Below, piece by piece: positions 42,480 through 53,750 of a DNA stretch of 64,000 nt (its first letter is position 1; each line of letters begins with the position of its first letter). The notes under the pieces were generated by a model, which saw only the letters and a program-made list of their open reading frames with translations, ran no database searches and was not told the origin of the DNA. Source of the DNA: Massospora cicadina (taxonomy: Eukaryota > Entomophthoromycota > Entomophthoromycetes > Entomophthorales > Entomophthoraceae). The stretch covers positions 1-64,000 of the forward strand of contig JAKSZP010017451.1 in NCBI GenBank assembly GCA_022478985.1, given 5' to 3'. The position numbers and the translations under genes are program-made.

Positions 42480-43390
42480 ACGAATTGGTCAATAGTGACT
42501 CCTGTAGCAATGTAAATGATGTAGTACTTCTCTCCTTACTTGTAAGTAACTACAAAAGGTCCTTCCCAATAAACCCAAGTTATTTCCTTAAAGGGGTGAT
42601 ACAATTGTGGTAGTAAAGCACCAAGTCAAATACTTGTAAGGAAGGAAGAGGGTCCCAGAGCTCATTAGCAGCTTGATCCTCTTTTGTGACTGCCTTCACT
42701 AAGTTGGCCATCACTTCTGATTGCAACTGGATGATGTGCTGAGATAGTTTAATTATAGATTGCTCGGGATCAGTCTTATCAGTGAAGATATCTTTTTCTA
42801 GTAAAGCTGGAACCCTGGGTTTTCCCCATACAATACTCAGAAAGGTGACATTTTTAAGAATCCAGTGATAGCTGATGTGGTATGCCATGAGAGCACTGGG
42901 TAGGTAAAGATCCAAGTGACTAGGGTCAGAAGTGGCCATTTTGCATAAAATAGAGACCAGTGTCCCATTTTCTCTTTCCACAATACCATTAGTTGAGGGG
43001 TTGTAGGGGGCAGAAAAGAGTTTTTGCGTGCTCATGGAGGTAGCGAGGATCTTCACAACTCAGGAGATGAAGTTTTTCCCATTGTCATAGAACAGGATCT
43101 GGGGATAACCATGGCGAGAAAATATATATTGATGAAGAACGTGGCTGTGACTTTGGCAGTTTGAGCAGGAAGAGACACAGCCTCAACCCATTTAGTAAAA
43201 TGATCAATACCAACTAAAATATAACGATTTCCAACAGTGGTCTGAGATAGAGGACCTACCACTTCTAGACTTTCTCTGTGAAAGGGTTGTTGAGGCGTAG
43301 GGGTTGTACTGATATTTGGGCTTATAGCTGGATTGTTCTTGCAGGTCAGACATGCATCCAAGACTTCAGTTATTGTATCCATGATGCCTT
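42480..43390 (-). pseudogene. M3 integrase
   Basis: Two long open pieces. 43053-43382: VLDACLTCKNNPAIS (end of the zinc-binding part), ESLEVVGPLSQTTVGNRYIL (first catalytic Asp reads Glu), VGIDHFTKWVEAVSLPAQTA, AMVIPRSCSMTMGKTSS (shifted second Asp region). 42580-43056: FSAPYNPSTNGIVERENGTL with the catalytic Glu kept, then SALMAYHISYHWILKN and VFDLVLYYHN. One frameshift separates them. Confidence 0.85.
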
Positions 43391-43639
43391 TCCATAAATA
43401 TTACTCTTTAATAGACTCATAGGTTTTTATACTCCGCTATACCATAGAAGGGTATGGGACTCAAAATCACTGGTACACGCTCTGATGGTCTAAGATAGGG
43501 CAAACAATTCACCCCTGTTTTCTTATATAACTTCCTGTTCTCCACTTTTGTGTAGCGGGAATGACATGCTAACATCTTTTGTACAGGTTCATCTTCATCA
43601 GTTCATGTGTCAGGAGTCATTAGGAGGTCATGCAACCTC

Positions 43640-44100
43640 TTGGCTTCACTATTGTCAAGGTGAAGGACATGCAGACGCGTTAGCCCATCAACACTCATAT
43701 GGCATGTCCCTGCTCAATGTTTGATAGTCATATATTAATGCTGGAGCTTAAGAGCCAGGCGAGCCAACCGCCCAGTAGAATCTTTCTTATTTTGTAACCA
43801 CTTTAATGAGGCGTGGTTGGTAACCACTTTAAAGGTCATCCCATATAGAAAAGGGTGGTTTTGTTTCACAGCGAGAAAGACAGCCAGGAACTCCTTTTCA
43901 GTGACGCTGTAATTATTCTCAGCCTTTAAAAGCATCTACTAAAATAAGAAATGGGATGATCAATCCCATTTTCATCTAACTGAGTCAAGATAGCTCCAAC
44001 AGCATAATCAGATGCATCCATGAACAACATGAAGGGATTGCCATAGTCAGGATGGCGGATTATTGGCCTTATTTGCAATAGCTCCTTCAAATTCTCAAAT
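43640..44100 (-). pseudogene. M3 RNase H
   Basis: MLFMDASDYAVGAILTQLDE, NGIDHPISYFSR, a shift, then KAENNYSVTEKEFLAVFLAV and FKVVTNHASLKWLQNKKDST. The TDH motif reads TNH, so one catalytic Asp is lost. In frame with RT upstream. Confidence 0.85.
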
Positions 44101-44872
44101 TCGGCCTTTTGTTCAGCACCCCAATATAAGGGGGTGTTCTTAGCCAGGAGGCGGACAAGGGGCTCGCTGAGTTGGGCGAATTTTGGGATAAATTGATGGT
44201 AGTACCCCATCATGCTCAAGAAGACTTGTATGTCACGAAGAGTTTTAGGCGTTGGCATCTTGATGATTGCTTCAACCTTATTCTGTAGAGGTTGTATCCC
44301 ATCTTGAGAGATGGCGTGCCTGATAAAATCCAGCTTCTTCTGGAAGAAAGTACACTTGGAGGGCTTTAGTTTGATGTTAGATGCCCACAAGCTTTGAAAC
44401 ACCCCCTTAGGTGAGTGAGATGCTCATTAAACTTTTTGGAGAAGCATGTGATGCCATCGAGGTAGACAATCACACAGATCAGCTTAAGGTCCTGTAGAAT
44501 GTGATACATAGCCCGCTGAAAAGTAACAGCCCCATTACACAACCCCTGAGGTAGCCGAGTGGATTGGAACAAACCCTCGCTGCAGATAAGGGCGCACTTC
44601 TCCTGAACCTGCGGCGAAAAATCCACCTGTCAATACCCACTAGCCAAGTCCATGGCAATTAAGAATTTAGACCCAGAGAGCTGGGCCAGAGCATCATCAA
44701 TGCGGGAAATAGGGTAGCTGTCCTTCTTTGTGAGGTTGTTCAGCTTACAGTAGTCCATAACTACCTGATGATCTCCATTTTTCTTCTTTATCAGTAGGAG
44801 TGGGGACGACCAAGGGCTTTGGAAAGGCACCAACAACCCAGCCTCCAGCAGCTGTTTGAGCTCCGTCCGCAT
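44100..44872 (-). pseudogene. M3 reverse transcriptase
   Basis: LLEAGLLVPFQSPWSSPLLL, KKNGDHQVVMDYCKLNNLTK, SKFLIAMDLASGY (with the catalytic Asp of motif A), LPQGLCNGAVTFQRAMYHIL and CVIVYLDGITCFSK (YLDD reads YLDG, catalytic Asp lost), then the connection FLSMMGYYHQFIPKFAQLSE. One stop near 44628 and a shift near 44400. Confidence 0.85.
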
Positions 44873-45159
44873 CTGTTGCTCCTCAACTTTTAATTTGTGG
44901 TAGGGTTTGGAGCAAATAGGCAGAGCATCACCAATGTCAATGGTATGAGTCTAACCCTTCATGTGCCCATAGCCCTTGTCAGATTTATAAAATTATGTCT
45001 CTGTATGCCTCAAGCAGAGTGTGGACTTTTTCCAGCTCATCTGGGGTTAAATCATCGGAAATATGAATGGAAGGTAGGGTACATATAGACTGGTTGGCGG
45101 GTAAACCCATATCCGCCATAGATCCAATACAGTATACCTGCTTCATTTCCTCAAGGGAA

Positions 45160-45440
45160 ATCAGCATGCCTTTTCCGATCTCCTGATGCTTTTTTACAAC
45201 CATATCCTTTTTGGTGAGATTCCCTAACAGAAGGTTGATGGGTCGTTTATAAAGAAGGGTCTAGCAAGCCTGGCAAAACTCTGGGCTCCAAAGGACTAAT
45301 TCCATCAATGCTAATTAGGTGCAGGAGGCAGGTTTGTGGGATTTGCACGGTAATCTTTGTGTCAACTATCATTTGTTCACCAGCCTTGATAGTCACTTCT
45401 TCAGAAGCGTAGAAAGAGACATTTTTGAGGGCGTCCACAG
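45160..45440 (-). pseudogene. M3 dUTPase-like domain
   Basis: Reads VSFYASEEVTIKAGEQMIVD, TKITVQIPQTCLLHL, DGISPLEPRVLPGLLDP, a short frame break, then PINLLLGNLTKKDMVVKKH and IGKGMLISL. The order A-x-E-x-VxIxxGExxxVdTxI, IP, PGxxDP, IxLxLxN, IxKG matches trimeric dUTPase motifs 1 and 3 and the strand before motif 4. The usual SSG of motif 2 is replaced (SIDG). A dUTPase would lower dUTP misincorporation during cDNA synthesis; a purely structural role is equally possible. Confidence 0.6.
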
Positions 45441-45544
45441 ATTGAGATAACAGTTTGGTATGTCATCCCGCAGTGGTATACTGTAGTGATAAAGCGGAAG
45501 AGGGATAATCAACTGTGTAAACATAGTCCTTTTTAATAGACTCA

Positions 45545-45960
45545 TCATTTATCAAAAATCAGGGGAACCCCGTAATTAAGCAGGGAGAGATAACCCTGCC
45601 TCAAGTTAATAATCCCTTCATAATTGAGCATGAATTGGGTACCAATGAGTAGATCATAGGTATTGTTAGTTAGGGCTACCGCAGAAGCAGACAAATTTGA
45701 GCTTTCCAAAATGGATGGGCAGAGAAGAGTAGGCTCCAATGGCGCAGGTGTTGTTGGGACCAGAAGTCCCAAATTCTCAAGCGTAGTCAAGATTGGGGAC
45801 TAGTTTAATCTTTTTAATGGGTTTTGATGACACAACGTTTACTGAGGAACTAGTGTCAAGGATATCCTTAACCCGCACTCCATTGACTACAACTTCCACT
45901 TTAGTTAAAGATCCACCAAGTTGAGGGGAAGAGCGAGAACCTCCTTTAGTTGGAGAGTAG
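45545..45960 (-). pseudogene. M3 aspartic protease, broken
   Basis: TKVEVVVNGVRVKDILDTSS, SVNVVSSKPIKKIKLV, then TSGPNNTCAIGAYSSL and, in the next piece, NNTYDLLIGTQFMLNYEGII. DTSS replaces DTGA/DSGA: the Asp is kept but the Gly is lost. Confidence 0.75.
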
Positions 45961-45969
45961 AGGCAATTT

Positions 45970-47501
45970 ATTTGGCTGTCTCATAGTATTTATCCTAGAT
46001 AGAATGCAGGGTATGAACACACTAGTTTGGGCGGATCATGGTGGAAATAAACTGGTCATCGTCACTGGCAGTGTCAATGACCTCAAAACCCCTCAACACT
46101 TAGCGAAGATAAGTTTGATGGAGGATTGAGCCCAATCCACTCTATCAGGGTTCAACCTGTCGGGTATCTTCACTTCATATGGGGCCCCTAATACATAGTG
46201 ACCTCTATCTTCGCTACCCCCTTCAGATTTGTCATCAGAGGTATTATCAATGCAGGTTAAGGAGGCCACAGGGGGTGAGTTAGGTTAGGGCTTCCCTTAG
46301 GTCATGATAGTTCCTGGGGTGGCTCCTCCACCTTATTAGCTTTTGGGGGAGGCGTTTATATTCGCACAGCTCGATTTTTGACCTTTAAATTATGGGGTTT
46401 GTGATGCCTCATAGAGACAGGTTTTAAACTATAGTTAGCTGGCTGAGAGGTTGAGAAAGATATCTTCATGAAAGGGGATTCTTCTTTTACATCATCTTTA
46501 GGTAGTTCAGCGGCTGTGTGTTTTAATGAAATAGGCAGTTTAGCGTTTGTGCCCTGGTCATTTACTCATTGTTAAAGGGGATGATTAACACCCAAGAAAA
46601 GGGTTTAAACTTAGGAGAAGGCTTTTGAACCACTTGATAAGGCTGCCCTGGAGAAAAAGATGGGCAAGAAAAGGAACAGCTGCTTTCACCAACTTGGATT
46701 CTTGAGCTTAAGATGATGGGGAGCATTGCCCCACCACAGCCATTACCATCTGATTATCATCATTGGAAGAAGAAGCAGTGTGATATGAAACCTCCATAGG
46801 TGCAGGTTTTCAGAGGGAAACAGCCGTAGTAGAGGCTAAAATAGTCTGCGTAGCTGCTTATCTCAGAGACCCTTGCATAGGGTTAAGTTCATAAAGATCA
46901 GCCACCTCTAAAAAAGCTTCCTTGATATCTCATACATTTTTAAATGAACGTTTTACAGAAAAGAGGTGCATTGCCAAAAAGGGATGGGACGCCAATCCAG
47001 CCAGTATAGCCGCAATAGCATCGTCTAGGGGTAGCATTTTTGCAAGCAATAAGGGTTGAGCTTAATCTAAAAGTTCTTGGCAAAAGAGGCGATTGATTCA
47101 CCCATTAACAGACTAAGGAACGTAAAGGCTTGTTTTTGCCTGTTCAAACTTTGTAGGGAGCCGAATTCCTCAGTTAGTGCTTGCTTCACCTCCGCCCAGG
47201 TGCTGAGGGTGGCCATGTGTGGAACCATTATCTCTTGAGCGCCACAACTCAAGCAGGGAAGGAGGTACTTAATTTTAAGATGATCCGTTGCCCCTTCCAT
47301 AGCAACTTCATACATGAAGAGGGAAGAAGCAACACTTCCCTCGCCTAGGGTAAATTTATCCCTAAAAGGGAGTCTATAAATACCAGGGGAGGCCCCATAA
47401 GGGCCTTGTAATGAGTGCTGCTCAAGCCTTTTGAGGCAAGACAAAGCTTTGGCTAGTTGTTGCTCTAAAGAGACTAGCCTTGGTTCTGAAATAGTTGTCA
47501 T
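45970..47501 (-). pseudogene. M3 gag, broken
   Basis: The N-terminus is open at 47067-47501: MTTISEPRLVSLEQQLAKAL, FRDKFTLGEGSVASSLFMYE, VPHMATLSTWAEVKQALTEE, FGSLQSLNRQKQAFTFLSLL. Downstream the region is Ser/Pro-rich with stops and no legible zinc knuckle. Collinear with M2 gag. Confidence 0.75.
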
Positions 47502-47532
47502 CTTAAGCCGGAATTTTGGTGGTATACAGGGT

Positions 47533-47550
47533 CCCCTATAGTGAGCACCA
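47533..47550 (-). other. M3 primer-binding site, separated from its LTR by M4
   Basis: Minus strand TGGTGCTCACTATAGGGG. Joining it to 53751 across the M4 TSD gives TCCAACAAGTGGTGCTC, the same LTR/primer-site junction as in M2. Confidence 0.75.
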
Positions 47551-47553
47551 CTT

Positions 47554-48729
47554 TGTCAGAAAAACAGAAAGTAATTTTAGACTGGCCTGCCATTTTAAGC
47601 GCTGAAGCACCCAGATGACAAAACCAAATGCCAGTGGCCTATCTGCTGGTATGACGGTTATGAGCACAGAAGGGATTTCTGCCATTGAGTGCTCATGAGC
47701 CATAATAATGTATAAGCACCTAGCAAAGTACCAGGTGAACATGGCCATAAACCCCAAGGGTTGTGGGAATACAGGCAGAAAGGGAAGTTTAGTTTTAAGC
47801 ATAAAAACTGGAATTGGGTAAAGGGTTTTATTATAGCAATAAAATATAGAAAATTGACAAACAGTTTTTTCAGAGCAAAGCAACTGATTAAATAGTGTTT
47901 GATTGGTAGTGGGTCAAAGCAGGGATTGGGCTCCAAATTTGACCTAACCCATCAAATTTTTGAGGGAGGGAAGGATAATTCTAATTAGAACTGGCATTAA
48001 AGGATTCGGTAAAAGGTCAAGTTGCTACCAGTTCATCCATGAATGCCTGAACTAAGGCTTGACTACATTTATGTCAATTAGTGTGATGGCTGGCCCTTTA
48101 GCAGCTGTAATTCCCCAGGGCCACCCCACATATGGGCGGTCCCAATTGGTTGGAAACAGGTTCAGGATGACCAGCCCACCCATGTCCAGTTGATGGGGCG
48201 TTCATTTGGCTAGATGAATTGCATTGGGTGCAAATTCTGATTTTTGAACTAGGGGTTTCTGCTCATTGGAGATTTCCCCAATGATTCTGAGGGAACTTTA
48301 GAATCAGTGATTGTACTACTTGATGACTCAATGTCATCTGCAATTATGGCTGATAATTCACTAGTTGTCTTTTCTTGAATAATGGATTTCTGCCCGTCAG
48401 ACTTTATTTCCATTGAATTTGGACATTTCAGCTTCGATTCTGAGGATTCAATGCTAACGGTTTTGTAAAGTCCCTCCTGCTCATGAGGAAGATGGTTACC
48501 AATGATTTTGGCGCAGATTCCCTCAATACGGCGAACTAATTCAGTGGAGGCAAGTGCAGCGACTGGGAAAGGAATCTTCAGAGGGAGCGCTGTTACCCAG
48601 AGCTCATCTACCACATGGGCGAGGTTGCCCTGGGTGACGAGGGGTACAGCCACCCTCTTTGGACCCTTCTTGTTTGGGAATGGGAAAATCGCCTGATCCA
48701 AGCAAAGGGGATGTTCCCCTGGACTTACA
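47554..48729 (-). repeat. M4 3' LTR
   Basis: Pairs with 52566-53746 over its full length (CACCCCACATATGGGCG, CCAGTTGATGGGGCGTTC, GGCGCAGATTCCCTCAATAC). Element orientation begins TGTAAGTCCAGGGG and ends TTCTGACA. Open pieces on either strand are mirrored in the other LTR and are not taken as genes. Confidence 0.95.
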
Positions 48730-48746
48730 TTACCCTTTCCTTTTGC
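48730..48746 (-). other. M4 polypurine tract
   Basis: Minus strand AAAAGGAAAGGGTAA immediately before the LTR start TGTAAGTCC. Confidence 0.75.
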
Positions 48747-48834
48747 CAAAGGAGGGGCATCTCCGCTTGGAAACTGCATAAGGGCTACATTTTTGTGCGC
48801 TTTGGGAAACTTGATCACCATCAAAGTCGCAATT

Positions 48835-49125
48835 TTTGGGGGGATGGGGAGCATCAGGATGGGACACATGAAAATCCTCAACCAGTTCCATGCAATTTGC
48901 ACAATCGCAGGCCTTGACCCAACTGTTCTCATAGGACAGATAGCCCTTCCAGGCGTTGAGATACTGAATTAAACTTTGAGATTTGTGGGATGCTAAGATG
49001 TTTTCCACCTCGGCTTCATCTACATCCTTTATGACTATTGGCTCAGGATCAGTGGGAACGGTCCCCTTGAATGGGGACAACTGAGATACATGGAAGATGG
49101 GGTGCTGCTTCCAATGAGCTGGCAA
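48835..49125 (-). pseudogene. M4 integrase tail and chromodomain
   Basis: An open stretch starting HWKQHPIFHVSQLSPFKG, the usual end of chromoviral integrases, followed by DEAEVENILASHKSQSLIQY, LNAWKGYLSYENSWV and MELVEDFHVSHPD. The order VExIL ... YL..WKGY ... SWV ... FHxxHP is that of a chromodomain. Both Trp of the pocket region are kept. Probable role: binding methylated H3 tails and biasing insertion into heterochromatin, consistent with its place in a repeat nest. Confidence 0.8.
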
Positions 49126-49278
49126 CTTTAACTAAAAAGCACCATTGCCCAAGTCTTCCTCTACCAAGTGAGGACCCAAACGCTTGCTTGAAAACTTCCA
49201 GGAAGGTATCTGCATCTGCAAATGGCGCATATTGAGCATAACATATTAACCCACCACTATTTTATGGCCAGGAAGTCA

Positions 49279-50040
49279 TTACCAATCTGCAAACTGCTTG
49301 TAATCATTGATAGCTTTAGTGAGATGCTCCCACACTAAGGACTGTGTAGACTGAATGTGCTCAGCATGATTTGAGGCAGCTGGGACCTCTGGATGCATAC
49401 AGGGACTGACTGAAAACGAGGGATTATACCCCAACGTCGCTTTATTGGGAGAAAACCCTGTAGAGGCGTGAGTTCTGTTGTTATAGGCAAATTGAACGAG
49501 GGGGAGTTCATTGGCCCAGGTATTCTGTGCGGCCACAGCGTAGCAGCGCAAATACTGTTCCAAATTTGGATAACCCGCTCAGTTTGTCCATCGGACTGGG
49601 GATGATATGCTGTGGAATGGCAGGTGGTAATTTTTAAGATGGATAAAAACTCATTCCAGAACCGCGCTATAAACTGGGTCCCACAGTTGCTGATGATCTC
49701 CTGCGGGAGACAAAACATAGAAAACACATGACGTATGAAGAGATTGAGTGGTTTCTTCTGACGTAGTTGTGGAAGAGCATGTAATAAATAGGGAAAATTT
49801 AGTAAAAGATTGACCACCACCATCGCCGCTGTAAACCCATTAGAACAGGGAAGTTCAACAATAAAGTCCAAGGACACCAATGTCCATGGACCCTCCGCCT
49901 GTTGTAAAGGATGAAAGAGACACTTCCTTCCTGATTGATATAACTTGGCCTGTGCACAAGTAATGCAATTGGTGATCAAAGCTGGTACTTCTTTTGATAA
50001 ACCCTCTCAATTAAAAGTACACTTGATCAACTCATTACAT
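49279..50040 (-). pseudogene. M4 integrase
   Basis: ITNCITCAQAKLYQSGRK (zinc-binding part), PWTLVSLDFIVELPCSNGF (first catalytic Asp kept), IISNCGTQFIARFWNEF (second Asp reads Asn), STAYHPQSDGQTERVIQ (Glu kept), then in a shifted frame EQYLRCYAVAAQNTW and FAYNNRTHASTGFSPNKATL. One shift near 49560. Confidence 0.85.
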
Positions 50041-50204
50041 TTCTTGTTGCCTGGATGATTATTGTTGGAGGTTCATGATGTGCTCAAAACGCCACAGCTC
50101 TGAAGAGAGGGGGACCCAAACCTGTGACCAAACATAAATGAGACCCTCCACTAAGAAATATGGGCAATGTTTGTAAGTTTGAAGGTACAATTGGTCTAAA
50201 AACT

Positions 50205-51640
50205 CTACTCCTTTAGACAGGTCATTAGAGCTGCTAAAACCCATGATGTAAGAGGAGCATCAGGAGCTAAGTTTACTGACAAGGCCACGGGTGGTACAAT
50301 AGATAAAATTTGGGTGGTGGTGAGCATGGTAATTAGTTCCATTTCATCTGAGTCCATGGAGCAATGAGCTAGGTTGCAGATAAGGAAATTGGGGAGCACA
50401 TTTAATGCACATTTCAAGAATTCATAATTAGAATTGAAGCTGCATAAATCCTGATAGGTATGAGATTGCCTATGTGCCAATTTCTGCAGCTTACACAAAT
50501 ACAGAAGAGCTAGGTGATCTGTATGCACCTTTAACTCATGATGAGCATCTTGTAACCAATACCTCCAATGAGTCAGAGCCCATGCTACGGCTGCCAACTC
50601 CTTATTGTAGATGTACCAGGATTACTCAGTAGATGAGATTTTTAATGAAAAGTAAATGACCAGATGTTCTAAACCATCGTGCTCCTGGAGCAGAACAGCC
50701 CCCACTGCAACGGATGAAGCATCACATGCAACAATATATGGTCTGGATGGGTTGGCGTGTTTTAGAATGGGAGGCGATAAGAACAACTCCTTGATTGACT
50801 CAAACGCCTGATGGCACTCAGGTTTTCAACGAAAAAAAAACATTCTTACCCATGAGTGGGTGAAGTGGAGAGGCTAGTTGGGAAAGGGATGGGGAATTTT
50901 ATTTTAGGAATATAATGGTGCCCAAGAACTTCATAATTATTTTTGGGTTGTTGGTGTTGGCCATTTTTGGATGGCATATAACTTGTTGGGAGGGATCGCA
51001 TACCCATCTTTTAGGACAAGGTTTCTGAGTAAAGTAACTTCATCCCTATAAAACTTGCATTTTGAAGGCTTGACGAACAGGCCTGCCTTATGCAAAGCAG
51101 CCACTACTGCTTTCAAGTCTTTTGCATGTTAATTGGGAGAAGGGAGTGAAAAAAATGTTGTCAATATATGCAACTGCGCAAGTAAATTGGATGTTGCCCA
51201 GCTCACTATCAATCATCCTTTGAAATGTGGCTAGCATATTCTTCAACCTGAAGGGCATTACACAGAATTGAAAAATACCTCATTTGTTCAGATCGCGGTA
51301 AGCCATTCTTGACCTTCCATCACCCATATTTGATTGAAGGCATTAACAAGATCAAGTTTGGAGAACTATGAGACTTAGCGATTGCTTGACTGATAGTTTG
51401 CTCCAGGGGCAAAGGTATGGATTGTGTACCGTAATTTTATTCAGGTGTCCATAATCCACACAGGGATGAAAGGAACCATCGGCCTTATTGGCAAAAACGA
51501 TGGAAGAAGCAACTGGTGATGTCTCTTTAAGTAACCACCCTTTCTTAAGCATATCATCTAACCAAGTGATAAGAGCAGCCTCCTCCTCTGCAGTGTGTGG
51601 ATACAAGGGACATTTGAGATTCACCAACTGCACCGTTGTT
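50205..51640 (-). pseudogene. M4 reverse transcriptase and RNase H, broken
   Basis: RT begins NLKCPLYPHTAEEEAALITW, LLKETSPVASSIVFANKADG, SFHPCVDYGHLNKITVHNPY (51352-51633). The catalytic box reads CAVAYIDNIFF near 51150-51185 (YIDD to YIDN). RNase H: MAAVAWALTHWRYWLQDAHH, ELKVHTDHLALLYL (50440-50597), keeping TDH. The middle is broken by stops. Confidence 0.8.
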
Positions 51641-51986
51641 TGGAATCCTAAGTCAAACTAGTTTAAGCAGGAAGACAGGCCTCCTTCTCAGAATCGAAGA
51701 TATTTTGATAGTGCATTAATTCTTTGGAAAATTAGATGTAAGGCCCTCAGAGGGAAATGAGGGAAGTGATGGAGCTCTGGCCTTGAGTTTTCTTAAGGGT
51801 ACTGACTAAAGGAAATTCCCCTTCCATTTGATCATTAACAAATGACAATATACTTGACTCCATGTGAATTCTAATATGTTGTCAGCGCCACCATCTGACC
51901 CCCATTATTAATGGAAACACCAAGTTTGGCATTGCTGAGAACTGATTGCAAAAGCTAAAGTGATGTACTGAAAATGGTACTAGCCT

Positions 51987-52382
51987 TCAGACTATACTTG
52001 AGGTCTGGGAGGCTGATGAAGCAACCATCACTGAAGGACCTAGGTCCAGGTCAAGCTCCAATTGTTGAGCTAGCTCAACACTTATAAAATTACCCGTGGC
52101 TCCAGTATCCATCAAAGCCTCAAAGGAGATGTGGTGAGATCCAATACTAACTTTCATGGGCAATAAAAAGTAGGCGAAATTCTCTTTATTGGCAGCTGTG
52201 GTTGAATATGTAGATATGGAAGAGATGTCACTAGGATTAGGGGAAACCACTGGGATCATAACAGGAGTAAACACTCCATAAGTCAGAATGCCAGAACATA
52301 CTGACATGGGCACAATGGCCATGGCAACTATGGAATGTGGTTCAGACAATGATTTGGAGCTGGGATTTGACACCAAGGCCAT
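51987..52382 (-). pseudogene. M4 aspartic protease
   Basis: Open over 131 codons with SHHISFEALMDTGATGNFIS and VELAQQLELDLDLGPSVMV. DTGA active site intact. Upstream residues (MALVSNPSSKSL) are low-complexity and could be the last part of Gag. No zinc knuckle is present between here and the LTR. Confidence 0.8.
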
Positions 52383-52565
52383 CTTGGCAGCTCCTATCTT
52401 GGAGATTTCATTTAGGGGGTGGGCTTGGACAATTTGAGAGATACTATGCTATTATGGTCATAGTAAAATTTCTAAAAGCCTGATTCAGCTGAGAAAAAAG
52501 AACCATTGCTACGTTCACATCAACGAGAAAGGCGGTAATGGTTAGGAAAAATGGTTAGTTAATTA

Positions 52566-53746
52566 TGTTAGTCAAACAGCAAGTTATTTTTAGACCGGCC
52601 TGCCAGTTTAAGTGCTGGAGCACCCAAATAGCAAACCCAAATGCCAGTGGCACTGCTGCTAGTATGACGGTTATAGAACCTGGAAGTAATTCTGCCATTG
52701 AGTGCTCAAGAGCAATAGTCATGTATAGGCACCTAGCAAAGTACCAGGTAAACAAGGCCATAAACCCTGAGGGCTGTGGGAATACAGGCGGAAAGAGTGG
52801 TTTAGTTTTAAGCATAGAAACTGGATTGGGTAAAGGGTTTTATTGTAAAGATAAAATAAAGAAAATTGACCAACAATTTTCTCAGTGCAAAGCAATTGAT
52901 TAAAAAGTGTTTGATTGGTAGTGGGTCAAAGTAGGGATTGGGCCTCAAATTTGAACTAACCCAGCGAATTTTTGGGGGAGGGGGAGGGTAATTTCACTTA
53001 GAACTGGCATCAAAGGATTTGGTGGCAGGCCGAGTTGCTACCAGTTTGTCTGCAGAACACCTGGACTGAGACTTGACTGCATTTATGTCAGTTAGTGCGA
53101 TGGCATCTGGCCTGATGGGCAGCAGGAATTCCCCAGGGCCACCCCACATATGGGCGATCCCAATTGGTTGGAATCAGATTCAGGATGACCAACCCACCCA
53201 TGTCCAGTTGATGGGGCGTTCGTTTGGCTAAATGAATTGCATTGTGTGAAAATTCTGATTTTTGAACTAGGGGTTTCTGCTCATTGGAGATTTCCTCAAT
53301 GATTCTGAAAGAATTTTAGCATCAGTGATTGTACTACTTGATGACTCAATGTCATTTGCAATTGTGGCTGATAATTCACTAGTTGTCTTTTCTTGAATAA
53401 AGATTTCCGCCCTTCAGACTTTATTTCCATTGAATCTGGACATTTCAGCTTCGATTCTGAGGATTCAATGCCAAAGGTTATGTAAAGTCCCTCCTGCACA
53501 TGAGGAAGTTGGTTACCAATGATTTTGGCGCAGATTCCCTCAATACGGCGAACTAATTCAGTGGAGGTAAGTGCAGGGACTGTGAAAGGAATCTTCAGAG
53601 GGAGCGCTGTTACCCAGCACTTGTCTACCACATGGTAGAGGTCACCCTGGGTGATGAGGGGTACAGCCACCCTCTTTGGACACTTCTTGTTTGGGAATGG
53701 GAAAATCGCCCAATCTACACAAAGGGGACGTTCCCCTGGACTTACA
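52566..53746 (-). repeat. M4 5' LTR
   Basis: Partner of 47554-48729. No TGGTGCTC-type primer site lies inside it; the adjoining minus-strand sequence is TAATTAACTAACC, so priming may follow another route (self-priming is known for Tf1-type elements) or the site is lost. Confidence 0.95.
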
Positions 53747-53750
53747 CACT

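Larger units (their letters stand above)
47554..53746 (-). mobile_element. M4: chromovirus without gag, inserted in M3
   Basis: LTRs of 1176 and 1181 bp, TSD CACTT at 47549-47553 and 53747-53751, polypurine tract, protease, RT, RNase H, integrase and chromodomain. Only about 180 bp separate the 5' LTR from protease, so gag and the normal leader are missing. The youngest complete insertion on this branch of the nest, with clearly similar LTRs. Confidence 0.9.

Noticed and set aside
47536..47936. Open frames with hydrophobic stretches resembling a membrane protein, repeated at 52555-52815
   Set aside because: They fall in the M4 LTRs and the frame differs in the two copies.
48502..48917. Plus-strand frames over the M4 LTR and chromodomain
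   Set aside because: Opposite-strand shadows of the LTR and of the chromodomain reading frame.
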